Part shown: piece after piece, positions 33,958-41,523 of the stretch
Position numbering within the stretch: position 1 is the stretch's first letter
How the letters are laid out: the number at the start of each line of letters is the position of its first letter
Origin: GCA-2686295 sp964402995
GTDB taxonomy: Archaea > Nanobdellota > Nanobdellia > Woesearchaeales > GCA-2686295
Direction of reading: 5' to 3'
DNA: 64,000 nt
Assembly (NCBI GenBank): GCA_964402995.1
Contig: CAYOEA010000003.1
Location: 75,580 to 139,579 of the forward strand
The notes under the pieces: generated by a model
What the model was told of the DNA's origin: nothing
The model's input: only the letters and a program-made list of their open reading frames with translations
Databases searched by the model: none
Made by a program: the position numbers and the translations under genes

Positions 33958-35769
33958 ATGTCGGATGAATTTGAGTTTAATTTGGAAGATTTTGGGCCTA
34001 GTGGTAGTAAATTTGAGGCTATGCGTAATCTTTATCCTGAAGGTGGATCTCCTTCTGAACTGATTTATTTAGCTGGTATTGCGAAGTTAGAGGAGTACTC
34101 AAGACGAATTCGTATGGGTGATTTATCTAATAAAGAAATCTCCGATATTTTAACTGATGCTAATAACGTTAATATTAAAATGCATGATGATGCTTGTGCT
34201 TCATCTACTAATATGATGAGGATTGCTGATCATGATGTTTATCGGCAAACTATTGTTAGGGCTGGTTCTATTTTTCTTGAACTTACTCTTGCTGCAAATA
34301 GTTCTGAGCGGAATTTATTGAGTATTTTAATGGGTGGAGCAAAGCCTACTCCTGATCCTAAAACTCTTAGTTTTGAAGAGCGTGCTAGTAACTTGGTTGA
34401 AAAAATTGCACCAAAATTATCTGCTGATTATTGGGGTAGTTCATCTTTCTTGGATTCAAAAAATGTTGGAACTTTAATTCGAAACTCTGAAGGTGGTGGT
34501 TATGCTTTTTCAACTGCGTATCTTGTTTGGGAAGATAAAACTGGCGAATTGCAATTAAAAGAATTAGTTAATACTAGGGATTCTACTAATCATATAGATA
34601 TTACTTCAAAACTTGAAGAAACAAAAGATGGATTTAAAATTGGTTTGGAAAATACTGGTTCTTATGGTGGTGAGGCATGGGATAAAGCCTTGTCTCTTGA
34701 TAAAAAATTTATGAACCTTGCAGGTGATGATTATTCATCTTTAACACTTGAAGAGAAACTCTTGGGGGAGGGTTTTTCTAATCTTCACGCTAATTTTATT
34801 TCTAACGAATTAATGGACTCTTTAGAAGTATCTAGTGGTTCAACTGTTGATGTTGCAAGTAAAAATGCGGTTTATTATTTAACTGATATTCTTGGAAATA
34901 AAAAAGCAATTAAATTTTATGAAGATAAAAAAAGTGCAGATATGCAGGCAGCTGTTAATTATTTTTTTTCAGCAGATGAAGTCTTAAAGCAATTCGTTGG
35001 AGGATCTGATCTGCGTGAATCAATTCCTTTTGAATTAGATGGCAAAAAACTTTATGCAGTAGTTGAAAATGATGTTAGAGAAAACGCTTTATTTAATGAA
35101 TTGGATATTAACTTAGATTCTTCAAATGCGAAAAAACAATACTTTGGTAATTGGATGAATAAACTTGCAACTCTTCATGTTAGGGGAACTGCTATTATGA
35201 ATATGATTGGAAATCATGACTCTTCTCAAAGTTTAATGCGTGATGAAGAAGTTGAGCGTTTTGATGATTTGTATGATGCTGAATCAAATGAGTTTTTATC
35301 TGATGCTCATAAAATAACTGGTGAATTGCACTTAGATTTTATCAACCAGGATTTAAAACTCCCAAACCGTATTGGTCAATATATTGTTGATTGGGGAAAT
35401 GCTGGCAGGGGTAATCCTTATGTTGATTTAGCGGTTGTATTAAATGATCCTAGAACTAATCTTTCCGAAGATGAAAAGCAGTTATATGTTTCTCAATACT
35501 TGAAAGGTCGTAAATCTATTGCAAAAGGAACTATTGCTCAAAGAGAATTTGACTTGGATGTTGAAATGAAAAAATATTCTGCTGCAGAGTTCTTAGTAAC
35601 TTCTGTTTTAGATGCTCATTACAAATCTAAAAACTCAAAAGACCTTTCAATAGAGGATGCTATAACTTCAAATCTTGTTTCTGTTAAAAGAAAAGTGTAC
35701 CAAACTAAGTTTAAACAAATTAGCAAGATGCATCCTAATGGTGTTGAAGTAGTCTATATGGCTGCTTAA
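33958..35769 (+). CDS. Large protein with a C-terminal kinase-like (APH-type) region
   Basis: The 603-residue protein has an unrecognised N-terminal half (about 1-280). Its C-terminal half carries ITGELHLDFINQDLKLPN...GQYIVDWGNAGRGNPYVDLAVVLNDPR, which matches the catalytic loop, metal-binding Asp and following helix of aminoglycoside phosphotransferase/choline kinase folds. The Asn after the catalytic Asp is three residues on, not five, so activity is uncertain. A TATA-like atttaaatac about 27 bases upstream supports the ATG. It resembles the shorter kinase-like protein at 23337 only in fold. Substrate unknown. Confidence 0.6.
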   Translation: MSDEFEFNLEDFGPSGSKFEAMRNLYPEGGSPSELIYLAGIAKLEEYSRRIRMGDLSNKEISDILTDANNVNIKMHDDACASSTNMMRIADHDVYRQTIVRAGSIFLELTLAANSSERNLLSILMGGAKPTPDPKTLSFEERASNLVEKIAPKLSADYWGSSSFLDSKNVGTLIRNSEGGGYAFSTAYLVWEDKTGELQLKELVNTRDSTNHIDITSKLEETKDGFKIGLENTGSYGGEAWDKALSLDKKFMNLAGDDYSSLTLEEKLLGEGFSNLHANFISNELMDSLEVSSGSTVDVASKNAVYYLTDILGNKKAIKFYEDKKSADMQAAVNYFFSADEVLKQFVGGSDLRESIPFELDGKKLYAVVENDVRENALFNELDINLDSSNAKKQYFGNWMNKLATLHVRGTAIMNMIGNHDSSQSLMRDEEVERFDDLYDAESNEFLSDAHKITGELHLDFINQDLKLPNRIGQYIVDWGNAGRGNPYVDLAVVLNDPRTNLSEDEKQLYVSQYLKGRKSIAKGTIAQREFDLDVEMKKYSAAEFLVTSVLDAHYKSKNSKDLSIEDAITSNLVSVKRKVYQTKFKQISKMHPNGVEVVYMAA

Positions 35770-35783
35770 ATATTTATTTTGTT

Positions 35784-36680
35784 TTATTCTAGATTAAGTA
35801 TTGCTATTGATGAATCTGCCGAGTGTGTTGCAATGAGTATTTGTAGCGATTCTGCTGCAACTATTCCAGTTTCTTTTTGATTGTTTAGGGTATTGAATAT
35901 TTCTGTTCTTAATTTGCCATAATTCTCGAATCTTGAATGCAAATCTCTTTTCTTTAAATTGGAAAATGATTCTGTAAAGAACTTATTTGTTTTTTCAAGC
36001 AATTCTAAATTGTGTTTGCTATACTTTTTTTTCTGATCTAAATTATCGTACAACATGTAATATGTTCTTGCAACATTCCATAGTGAGAATGCTATTTGGT
36101 GGTAAGGGAAATGTTTGTTACCTAATAATTTTTGTTTAACAATTGTTCTAATTATTAGGTCCCTGTATTTCAGCACATTATTTCTGTACTGACTTAGTTC
36201 TTCTTTTGATTCATATTTCTGATCTTTTATATCTTGTAAAACAATTTCTTGCATTACTTTTATTGTATGAATTATTTTCTGAACAAAGCTTTCAATCTCA
36301 TCTCCTTCTTCCTTGTAGATTCCTTTTATTGTGCATCCTGTTTGATTTATGTCTACTACTTCGAATCCAAATAAGTAGTTGCTTGTTTTCTCAAGCATTT
36401 GAACAACTTTCATATCTTTGAATGAAATTTTTATTTCTTGGTATCCTGCCCTGTACATTCCGCCAAGTATTCCTCTGTAGGTGTGAAAGTCGTTCTTTTT
36501 TATTTCGAGGGAAGTTGTTTTTATCGGGGGTTTATAGTCTTTTGTGCTAATGACTAATTTGTTTTCTTCTTCGTTTATGCTTATCCTATCTCCTGCAGAT
36601 AGTCTATTCTCATCCAGCCATTTCTTTGGAACATAGATGGTGCACCCACCTTCTCCTTGCTTAATGAGTTTTCTTTCCAT
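35784..36680 (-). CDS. AbrB-PhoU-like transcriptional regulator
   Basis: The 298-residue protein joins an N-terminal swapped-hairpin AbrB/MazE domain (LIKQGEGGCTIYVPKKWLDENRLSAGDRISINEEENKLVIS, residues 5-46) to a helical PhoU-like region. This domain pair occurs often in archaea as a predicted regulator of phosphate uptake. No phosphate transporter is near. It faces away from the unknown four-gene operon, and the region between holds two palindromic sites, so it may regulate that operon and itself. That link is inference. Confidence 0.82.
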   Translation of the reverse strand: MERKLIKQGEGGCTIYVPKKWLDENRLSAGDRISINEEENKLVISTKDYKPPIKTTSLEIKKNDFHTYRGILGGMYRAGYQEIKISFKDMKVVQMLEKTSNYLFGFEVVDINQTGCTIKGIYKEEGDEIESFVQKIIHTIKVMQEIVLQDIKDQKYESKEELSQYRNNVLKYRDLIIRTIVKQKLLGNKHFPYHQIAFSLWNVARTYYMLYDNLDQKKKYSKHNLELLEKTNKFFTESFSNLKKRDLHSRFENYGKLRTEIFNTLNNQKETGIVAAESLQILIATHSADSSIAILNLE

Positions 36681-36694
36681 GGTTTGATTAATTT

Positions 36695-36713
36695 CTCAAA
36701 AACTTTTTTTGAG
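36695..36713. promoter_or_regulatory. Perfect inverted repeat close to the regulator start
   Basis: CTCAAAAA-ctt-TTTTTGAG has eight-base perfect arms and a three-base loop. It lies 15 bases upstream of the AbrB-PhoU start codon on the minus strand, within its leader or promoter. It could be an operator for the regulator or a hairpin in its mRNA. Confidence 0.45.
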
Positions 36714-36767
36714 TTTTGTTTCCTGCTAGTTTATTCTTTTATTAACCCCTATTTAAACTTTTCTAAA

Positions 36768-36793
36768 ATTGATATCATTAATATCAATGATAT
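36768..36793. promoter_or_regulatory. Overlapping palindromes in the divergent promoter region
   Basis: Two perfect inverted repeats overlap. ATTGATAT-catta-ATATCAAT spans 36768-36788 and ATATCATT-aatatc-AATGATAT spans 36772-36793. They lie 10-40 bases beyond a two-way TATA-like atttaaact (36751-36759). The position suits an operator controlling the plus-strand operon, with the AbrB-PhoU protein as the obvious candidate binder. Confidence 0.5.
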
Positions 36794-36875
36794 GAGAAAG
36801 ATATTAATTAACCATATTACTTACTATCTAGTAGCGAATAAAATATTTGTTCGGAGGGGAAAAAATGGCATATAA
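36792..36875 (+). CDS. Short upstream ORF (27 aa) overlapping the start at 36865
   Basis: The frame MRKILINHITYYLVANKIFV and seven more residues begins inside the second palindrome and reads through the ggagggg ribosome-binding site, stopping ten bases inside the next gene. It is another upstream frame that runs over a gene start. Whether it is translated is unknown. Confidence 0.35.
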   Translation: MRKILINHITYYLVANKIFVRRGKNGI

Positions 36876-37236
36876 TATTGAAACAAATGGCAACGGCATT
36901 TACAGTGCTGGTGGAATTAATCATGTATTAGTGGAAGTTGATCATCCAGAAGGAAGCGCGATGGAAAGTTTAAATGGAACTTATCTTGCTTCAGTTTTTG
37001 ATTCTTACTTTCCTGAATCCGTTCTAAGAGTGGATTCTCGTTATGATTGGAATAATGGGGGAAATAAACAAATTGGATTTCAGATGAATCAACCGCGACT
37101 TTTGCGAAGTGTGGCTTTAACTCTGTGTGATAATTTAACTTTTGGTCTTAAATCAAGATCTGATCAATTCACTTTAGAATCTGAAATTGAAAGACATTTT
37201 GCAATTAAAATCAAAGATAAAAAACAACGAAAATAA
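36865..37236 (+). CDS. Hypothetical protein, first gene of unknown operon
   Basis: I do not recognise this 123-residue protein (MAYNIETNGNGIYSAGG...). It looks like a small soluble alpha/beta protein with a basic C-terminus (IKIKDKKQRK) and one Cys. The ATG at 36865 is chosen because ggagggg precedes it at the right distance; upstream in-frame alternatives would hide that site. The next gene begins 29 bases later with an equally strong ribosome-binding site, so they are probably co-transcribed. Confidence 0.65.
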   Translation: MAYNIETNGNGIYSAGGINHVLVEVDHPEGSAMESLNGTYLASVFDSYFPESVLRVDSRYDWNNGGNKQIGFQMNQPRLLRSVALTLCDNLTFGLKSRSDQFTLESEIERHFAIKIKDKKQRK

Positions 37237-37265
37237 AATTATGAATATTATTGGAGGACAAAAAA

Positions 37266-38222
37266 ATGACTAAAAATTTAAGAGAAGAATTTGAGAATAA
37301 AGAAAAAGAAGATCAAAGTGCAAGTCAAGAACTTTCTGACTTTGTTGAAAATAAAATAAATGAATTTCCACAATATAGTTCTTGGCAATCTGGTGGTTTA
37401 ATGAGACTAAATGTTGTTGATACAGATCATCTTGATGATGTTGAAGCATTTATATTAAACAAAGGATATTCAAAACCTAGTGCAGGAATAGAAGAAAGTT
37501 ATGATTTTGGAATTGTAAAAAATGGTCAAATGATTAATGATGGATTCACTGTTACTAGAAGTGGAACTGCTAGTGGGTATGAAGATTCTTCAAAAAATTA
37601 TAACACTATTAAAATATTAAATTCTACTATTGATAAAGTAGTTATTGGTGTTAAAGGGCATGAGGCTTTAGACATTCTTAGTATAGATATAAATCTAGAA
37701 TCTATGTCTAGTCTTGAATCTTATGATTTGGCTTCAGAAGCTGCACAAGTAGAACAAGAAAGACTTAGAAAAGAAGCAACACAAACTGAAGATTTTGAAG
37801 AAAAGCTTAAGCTTTATGAGTCTGATGTTAGCAAAGATATTCGTAATAGTTATAGAACTTCAAATGAAGTTTACGAAGTCGATGGTAAAAAGTTTGGTTT
37901 GATTACAGTTGCATCTTATGATAGAGATTGTGATGCAAGTGTTCAATCATTACACTTTTTCGTTTTAGAAGAAGGTGCTGATAAAGCAAATGATGCTGGT
38001 GTGTTAAATCTTAGTTATGATACTAGCTATAAATGGTCAAGTAAATTTTTCAGTGTAGATGCACATAAAACAGTTGGAGATTTAGAAATAAAAGATAAAT
38101 TTCTAAAAATTCCTGTTGACGTTGAAGTCATAGGAAGCTTTAATGCTGGATCTCCTGGAAATGGCCATAAAAGTAATCTTGGAAAGAATTCTATCACTCT
38201 AGATTACAAGCTAAGAGACTGA
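37266..38222 (+). CDS. Hypothetical protein, second gene of unknown operon
   Basis: The 318-residue protein (MTKNLREEFENKEKEDQ...) is not recognised. It starts with an acidic helical stretch, has a central coiled-coil-like segment near residues 160-190 (ASEAAQVEQERLRKEATQTEDFEEKLKLYE), and a beta-rich C-terminal part. It has no signal peptide. The start follows ggaggac; a 10-codon frame (MNIIGGQKND, 37241-37273) overlaps that site and start. Two hairpins with a T-run follow the stop, so a large part of transcription may end here. Confidence 0.6.
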   Translation: MTKNLREEFENKEKEDQSASQELSDFVENKINEFPQYSSWQSGGLMRLNVVDTDHLDDVEAFILNKGYSKPSAGIEESYDFGIVKNGQMINDGFTVTRSGTASGYEDSSKNYNTIKILNSTIDKVVIGVKGHEALDILSIDINLESMSSLESYDLASEAAQVEQERLRKEATQTEDFEEKLKLYESDVSKDIRNSYRTSNEVYEVDGKKFGLITVASYDRDCDASVQSLHFFVLEEGADKANDAGVLNLSYDTSYKWSSKFFSVDAHKTVGDLEIKDKFLKIPVDVEVIGSFNAGSPGNGHKSNLGKNSITLDYKLRD

Positions 38223-38235
38223 TTTTTTCCAAACA

Positions 38236-38292
38236 CAAAAGAAACTTTTGTTTCTTAAGACGCTCCTAATTTCCCTTAGGAGCGTTTTCTTT
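38236..38292 (+). terminator. Tandem hairpin terminator
   Basis: Two perfect hairpins follow the gene at 37266: CAAAAG-aaa-CTTTTG (38236-38250) and a ten-base-pair stem ACGCTCCTAA-tttccc-TTAGGAGCGT (38260-38285), followed by tttctttattt. The second looks like a bacterial intrinsic terminator, unusual for archaeal DNA where T-runs alone often suffice. The next gene has its own TATA-like element (tttatttataa) directly after. Confidence 0.7.
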
Positions 38293-38315
38293 ATTTATAA
38301 TAATGGTGAATTAAA

Positions 38316-38786
38316 ATGGATTTTGAAAAATTTGTAAATGAACAAATAGAACTGGTTGAAGCCAGACATCAAAGAGATCATCCTTTACTTGGAAGATCAA
38401 ATGTATCTCACAAATTAATTGACAAAGATAAATCAGTTGCAGCTTTTGTTTTATATGAACATATTGATACTGACAGATGCACTCCTCATGGTAGTGGTTG
38501 GCTTGGAGATCAATATAGAAACTCTATTTGGTTAGTTAAAGGCGAATTAGATGCACATAGAATTTATGAAGATCATGCATGGCTTAAACAGTCTGGTGCA
38601 AGTGGAAGACAATGTGATATTCGACTTCATGAATTATCCGAAGGTGGAATTGTGGCATCGCTTTACCGTAGTTTTAATGGCGATATGCTTATGAAAAAAT
38701 CAATTATTGAGTTTGATGGTACTATAAACGATTTACCTTCTAAGAGTGCTTTGAAGCCTTCAAATTCTTCTGGATATAAACTCTAA
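38316..38786 (+). CDS. Hypothetical protein, third gene of unknown cluster
   Basis: The 156-residue protein (MDFEKFVNEQIELVEARHQR...) is not recognised. It is soluble, His- and Arg-rich (RHQRDHPLLGRSNVSHKLIDKDK, CTPHGSGWLGDQYRN), with two Cys. A ggtga site and a TATA-like tttatttataa precede the ATG. A four-codon frame (ATGGTGAATTAA, 38303-38314) ends two bases before the start. The last gene of the cluster follows after 12 bases. Confidence 0.6.
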   Translation: MDFEKFVNEQIELVEARHQRDHPLLGRSNVSHKLIDKDKSVAAFVLYEHIDTDRCTPHGSGWLGDQYRNSIWLVKGELDAHRIYEDHAWLKQSGASGRQCDIRLHELSEGGIVASLYRSFNGDMLMKKSIIEFDGTINDLPSKSALKPSNSSGYKL

Positions 38787-38798
38787 ACGGTATAAAAA

Positions 38799-39656
38799 AT
38801 GACAATCGAAAAAATGTTAAGTGAAGATTTACCCATGCCACAATCTGATTCGTGGAAAAATAATGTGAATCGTTTTATTGAAAACAATGATATTGGAAGA
38901 ACTGTATTTGATAGTTTTTATTTATCAAAAACTAAAGAAGGAGAATCTCCAACTGAAGATAATACTGGTATGATTTTAGTTAGAGCTCTGCTTGCTGACT
39001 TAGATGGTAATCGATCCAAAGAAAGCAAATATGTTTTCTTACAATCTTTTTATGGCGAGGGAGATTTATCAACCATTGATATAGTTAAACTTCCAGAAGG
39101 CTATCATAAGGATATAATTGATACTTATCTTGATAATATTCTAACTCCTGATATTAGTTTAGATTTAATGCCTAGAGATAAAGGTGAGACTTCAAGATTT
39201 TTTGCAGCAGGAGGTCATGTTGAAACTGATAATGAAATGATTGAATTTACTGATCATAGTCAAGATTATGGTAATAACATTTCTACTTATTGCTCAAATG
39301 ACATTGCAGCTTATTTAGTTTTTCAGTCTAGTCTTTCAGAGCCTGTATCTATGGGTAATAATATTATTAATGGGGGAAAATTCATCAATAAAAATCTTGA
39401 TATGATGATTAATCATAAAAAGACTCCTGAGTTTTACAATCAGTTAATTGATATGCATATTTTAGAAAAAATTCGAAATGGTATTGAAGTTACTCGTGTT
39501 GATACTGGAGCTATCGCCATGACTAAAGCTTATGATCGTTCAATTACTTATGGCGTTGATCCAATTCAGGCTATTGTTGAAGAACATTCAGGTGGTATTG
39601 GTAGGGATATTTTACTTTTATCAACTGTAGAAAATATGAAATTAAAGAATAAATAA
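38799..39656 (+). CDS. Hypothetical protein, fourth gene of unknown cluster
   Basis: The 285-residue protein (MTIEKMLSEDLPMPQSDSWKNNVNRFI...) is not recognised. It appears soluble and mixed alpha/beta, with an Asp/Asn-rich middle and no membrane segment. It is probably translated together with the gene at 38316, since only 12 bases separate them. The stop is followed by T-rich sequence and then the convergent rpl15e. No function can be offered. Confidence 0.6.
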   Translation: MTIEKMLSEDLPMPQSDSWKNNVNRFIENNDIGRTVFDSFYLSKTKEGESPTEDNTGMILVRALLADLDGNRSKESKYVFLQSFYGEGDLSTIDIVKLPEGYHKDIIDTYLDNILTPDISLDLMPRDKGETSRFFAAGGHVETDNEMIEFTDHSQDYGNNISTYCSNDIAAYLVFQSSLSEPVSMGNNIINGGKFINKNLDMMINHKKTPEFYNQLIDMHILEKIRNGIEVTRVDTGAIAMTKAYDRSITYGVDPIQAIVEEHSGGIGRDILLLSTVENMKLKNK

Positions 39657-39735
39657 TTTTTATTTTTTTAAATTTAATTTTAAAATCTTTAGAAGTTTAA
39701 TTTTAATAAAAAAAAGAAATAAAAAAATTGGAAAA

Positions 39736-40305
39736 CTAGTGTCTTCCTTTGTTTGCATTTAATGATGGTCTTATTTTTTCTGCACCGATTCCTTTCTTTC
39801 GAAGTCCTCGTGATTTACGTCCAGCACTTGTTAATCCTCTTTGTGCTTTTCCTTTTGAAAATAGTGTCCATCCTAGAATCTTATCATTTACAATGCTTGG
39901 GCTGTATCTATCTGCAATGATTACTTCGTACCATGCTGATAAACCATCTTGTCCAACTTTGTAACTGTTGATTATTTCGCAGTTAGTATATTTTTGTGCT
40001 ACTCTTTCTTCTGCGATTTGCTGATAGTTTTTATTGACTATTTTTTTTCTTCGCATGTGTTTTGGTCTTCTTCCGCCTTTGAATTGAGGTCTTTGCCTTC
40101 CTCCTCTTGAAACTCTTTGTCTAATGACTAAGATTCCTTCTTTAGCTCGGTAACCTAAACTTCTTGCTTTGTCTAGTCTTGTTGGTCTCTTAATTCTTAC
40201 TGTGGAAAGTTCTGTTCTCCATAGAATTAATCGTTCTTTATTTAATGCATTTAGAGTTGTTTTTGGTTTTTTCCAAAGTTCTCGAATACGTTTGTATATT
40301 CCCAT
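39736..40305 (-). CDS. rpl15e: Large-subunit ribosomal protein L15e
   Basis: The 189-residue basic protein is archaeal/eukaryotic L15e, seen in MGIYKRIRELWKKPKTTLN, RVSRGGRQRPQFKGGRRPKHMRRKKI and the C-terminal GLTSAGRKSRGLRKKGIGAEKIRPS. It binds 23S rRNA deep in the large subunit. The ATG has a gagga site and a leader of about 90 bases with GC-rich segments, unlike the leaderless genes nearby; a five-codon frame (MEEH and stop, 40307-40321) covers the ribosome-binding site. Confidence 0.96.
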   Translation of the reverse strand: MGIYKRIRELWKKPKTTLNALNKERLILWRTELSTVRIKRPTRLDKARSLGYRAKEGILVIRQRVSRGGRQRPQFKGGRRPKHMRRKKIVNKNYQQIAEERVAQKYTNCEIINSYKVGQDGLSAWYEVIIADRYSPSIVNDKILGWTLFSKGKAQRGLTSAGRKSRGLRKKGIGAEKIRPSLNANKGRH

Positions 40306-40432
40306 TTTAATGTTCCTCCATTATTTGTTCGCACGATGCTCGTTTTTTAGATGTGCGCAAAGATTCGGGCGAGTTAAGCCTACATTTCCTTGTTTTTTTA
40401 GTTTAGAAACAGATTTCTATTTATAAAGATTA
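40306..40432 (-). promoter_or_regulatory. Structured leader and promoter of rpl15e
   Basis: On the minus strand a TATA box (ctttataaatag) near 40421-40432 is followed by a leader with the locally GC-rich stretch 40330-40380. CGCACAT and ATCGTGCG can pair around a loop (about 40330-40362), and CTCG/CGAG provide a competing pairing. Like the rpl11 leader it is longer and richer in G and C than other leaders here. Autogenous control is a guess based on the gene type. Confidence 0.4.
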
Positions 40433-40501
40433 CTTTATATTGTGCTCATCATCCCATTTACCAACAACTTTTTATATGATTTACACTTTTCTACTTGTAT
40501 T

Positions 40502-40534
40502 ATGATTCAAAAAGGCGATTATATTCATTGTTAG
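40502..40534 (+). CDS. Tiny ORF (10 aa) upstream of tRNA-His
   Basis: MIQKGDYIHC begins about 28 bases after a TATA-like ctttttatatg (about 40467-40477). Its last 12 bases (attcattgttag) recur as the end of another short ORF at 41007-41018, on the other side of the tRNA. The remaining bases from 40535 to 40668 hold no gene that I can see. Translation is uncertain. Confidence 0.25.
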   Translation: MIQKGDYIHC

Positions 40535-40668
40535 TCGAGCTTATTCTAGTTTAAACTTTTTTAACAAAACAAAACAGCTTAGAAATTCTTCTAATTTTTT
40601 AAGTTTCAATTCTTTTCAAGAATCAAAACCATTAAAAATAAGACTATTCTCCAAATTAAAATCAGTAT

Positions 40669-40742
40669 GGCGGTATTGGTGCAATCTGGTAGCATGCAGG
40701 ACTGTGGATCCTTCGATCCGGGTTCAAATCCCGGGTACCGCC
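40669..40742 (+). tRNA. tRNA-His (anticodon GTG)
   Basis: The sequence folds as a tRNA: acceptor strands GCGGTAT and GTACCGC, a D arm with CTGGTA loop, an anticodon loop CTGTGGA with anticodon GTG, and a T arm CCGGG-TTCAAAT-CCCGG. An extra G at 40669 can pair with the discriminator C at 40742, the G-1:C73 identity pair special to tRNA-His, here encoded in the DNA. CCA is not encoded. There is no intron. The histidyl-tRNA synthetase gene lies 1.9 kb downstream on the same strand. Confidence 0.95.
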
Positions 40743-40798
40743 CTCTTTTTTAAAAAAAGAGGATGTACCAAAAATTCTCAATTTTTGAGTACCGCCCT
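40742..40798 (+). terminator. Hairpins and partial repeat after tRNA-His
   Basis: CCTCTTTTTT-a-AAAAAAGAGG (40742-40762) is a perfect hairpin directly at the 3' end of the tRNA. A second one, CAAAAATT-ctc-AATTTTTG, lies at 40769-40787. It is followed by a ten-base copy of the tRNA 3' end, gtaccgccct (40789-40798; original 40735-40744). The hairpins may end transcription or help 3' processing. The copied end is too short to claim an integration site. Confidence 0.5.
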
Positions 40799-40913
40799 TC
40801 TATTTATTCTATACGCAAATATTCATCATCGTTAATAGTCAGCAAATTATTCAAATAAATTCTTTTATGCTGATGTGAAGGTTTAAATCTTTTAGTTAGC
40901 GGAGAAATAAAAA

Positions 40914-41018
40914 ATGAATAAAACAAACATAAATAAAAAACAAGAAGAACAAAAGCAAAACTTTTCAACTAGTTTACAGACTAATATTTTAGATTCTGCT
41001 AATTCTATTCATTGTTAG
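40914..41018 (+). CDS. Small ORF (34 aa) ahead of the GNAT gene
   Basis: The frame starts MNKTNINKKQEEQKQNFSTS and ends ILDSANSIHC; it has a ggaga site and an ATG about 28 bases after a tttaaat TATA element. It is Lys/Gln/Asn-rich and not recognised. Its stop (41016-41018) lies within the region where the next gene should begin, so it may be a leader that couples translation to the GNAT gene. Confidence 0.45.
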   Translation: MNKTNINKKQEEQKQNFSTSLQTNILDSANSIHC

Positions 41019-41037
41019 ACCTTATGTTTCTTCGGAT

Positions 41038-41523
41038 TTGGATAATTTAGTAAAAATATATCAATCTGCTTTTGCTGAACCTCCTTGGAATGAAAATTGG
41101 AGCTTTGATGAGGTTGTTGAAGATCTAAATCTTGGTTTGAACAGCGAAGGTTCTATTGTTCTAGTTGCAGAATACGAAAATCAATTACTTGGTTTTACTT
41201 GGGGTTATAATTTGCCTTTAGAAAAATTTTCTTTTTTAGAAAGTTTAGTTTCTTCAAATTCATCTTATATGGATGAAATAGCAGTTATGCCTTTTGCAAG
41301 AATTAAAAACATTGGTTCAACTCTTTGTCAAGAATATTTCAAATCTGTAAGTGACGCAGGTCTTGATTCTGTTGTTTTAAGAACTGACATTAGAAACGAA
41401 GCATCTATGGCTTTATTCAAGAAAAATGGTTTTACACCTGTAGTAAATTCTTCAGAATCAGTTTATGATCCTATTGAAGAAAAACGAATTTATCTTGAAA
41501 AAGTTTTGGAGGTGACAAAATGA
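41038..41523 (+). CDS. GNAT family N-acetyltransferase, start codon unclear
   Basis: The family pattern is clear: LVKIYQSAFAEPPW, the core YMDEIAVMPFARIKNIGSTLCQEYF with the acetyl-CoA loop, and VLRTDIRNEASMALFKKNGF. The best in-frame canonical start is a TTG at 41038. However the frame stays open upstream to a stop at 40990 and reads IVRPYVSSDLDNL, the usual GNAT N-terminus, with no ATG, GTG or TTG. A start at ATT (41011), overlapping the stop of the small ORF, or at CTG (40996) is possible. The stop overlaps the next gene's ATG. Substrate unknown. Confidence 0.85.
   Translation: MDNLVKIYQSAFAEPPWNENWSFDEVVEDLNLGLNSEGSIVLVAEYENQLLGFTWGYNLPLEKFSFLESLVSSNSSYMDEIAVMPFARIKNIGSTLCQEYFKSVSDAGLDSVVLRTDIRNEASMALFKKNGFTPVVNSSESVYDPIEEKRIYLEKVLEVTK

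Noticed and set aside
36747..36793. Replication origin at the AT-rich palindromes
   Set aside because: There is no Orc1/Cdc6 gene nearby and no repeated origin-box pattern; the site is better explained as a divergent promoter region.
40735..40798. Integration (att) site made by the repeated tRNA-His end
   Set aside because: The repeat is only ten bases and no integrase or element lies between the copies.
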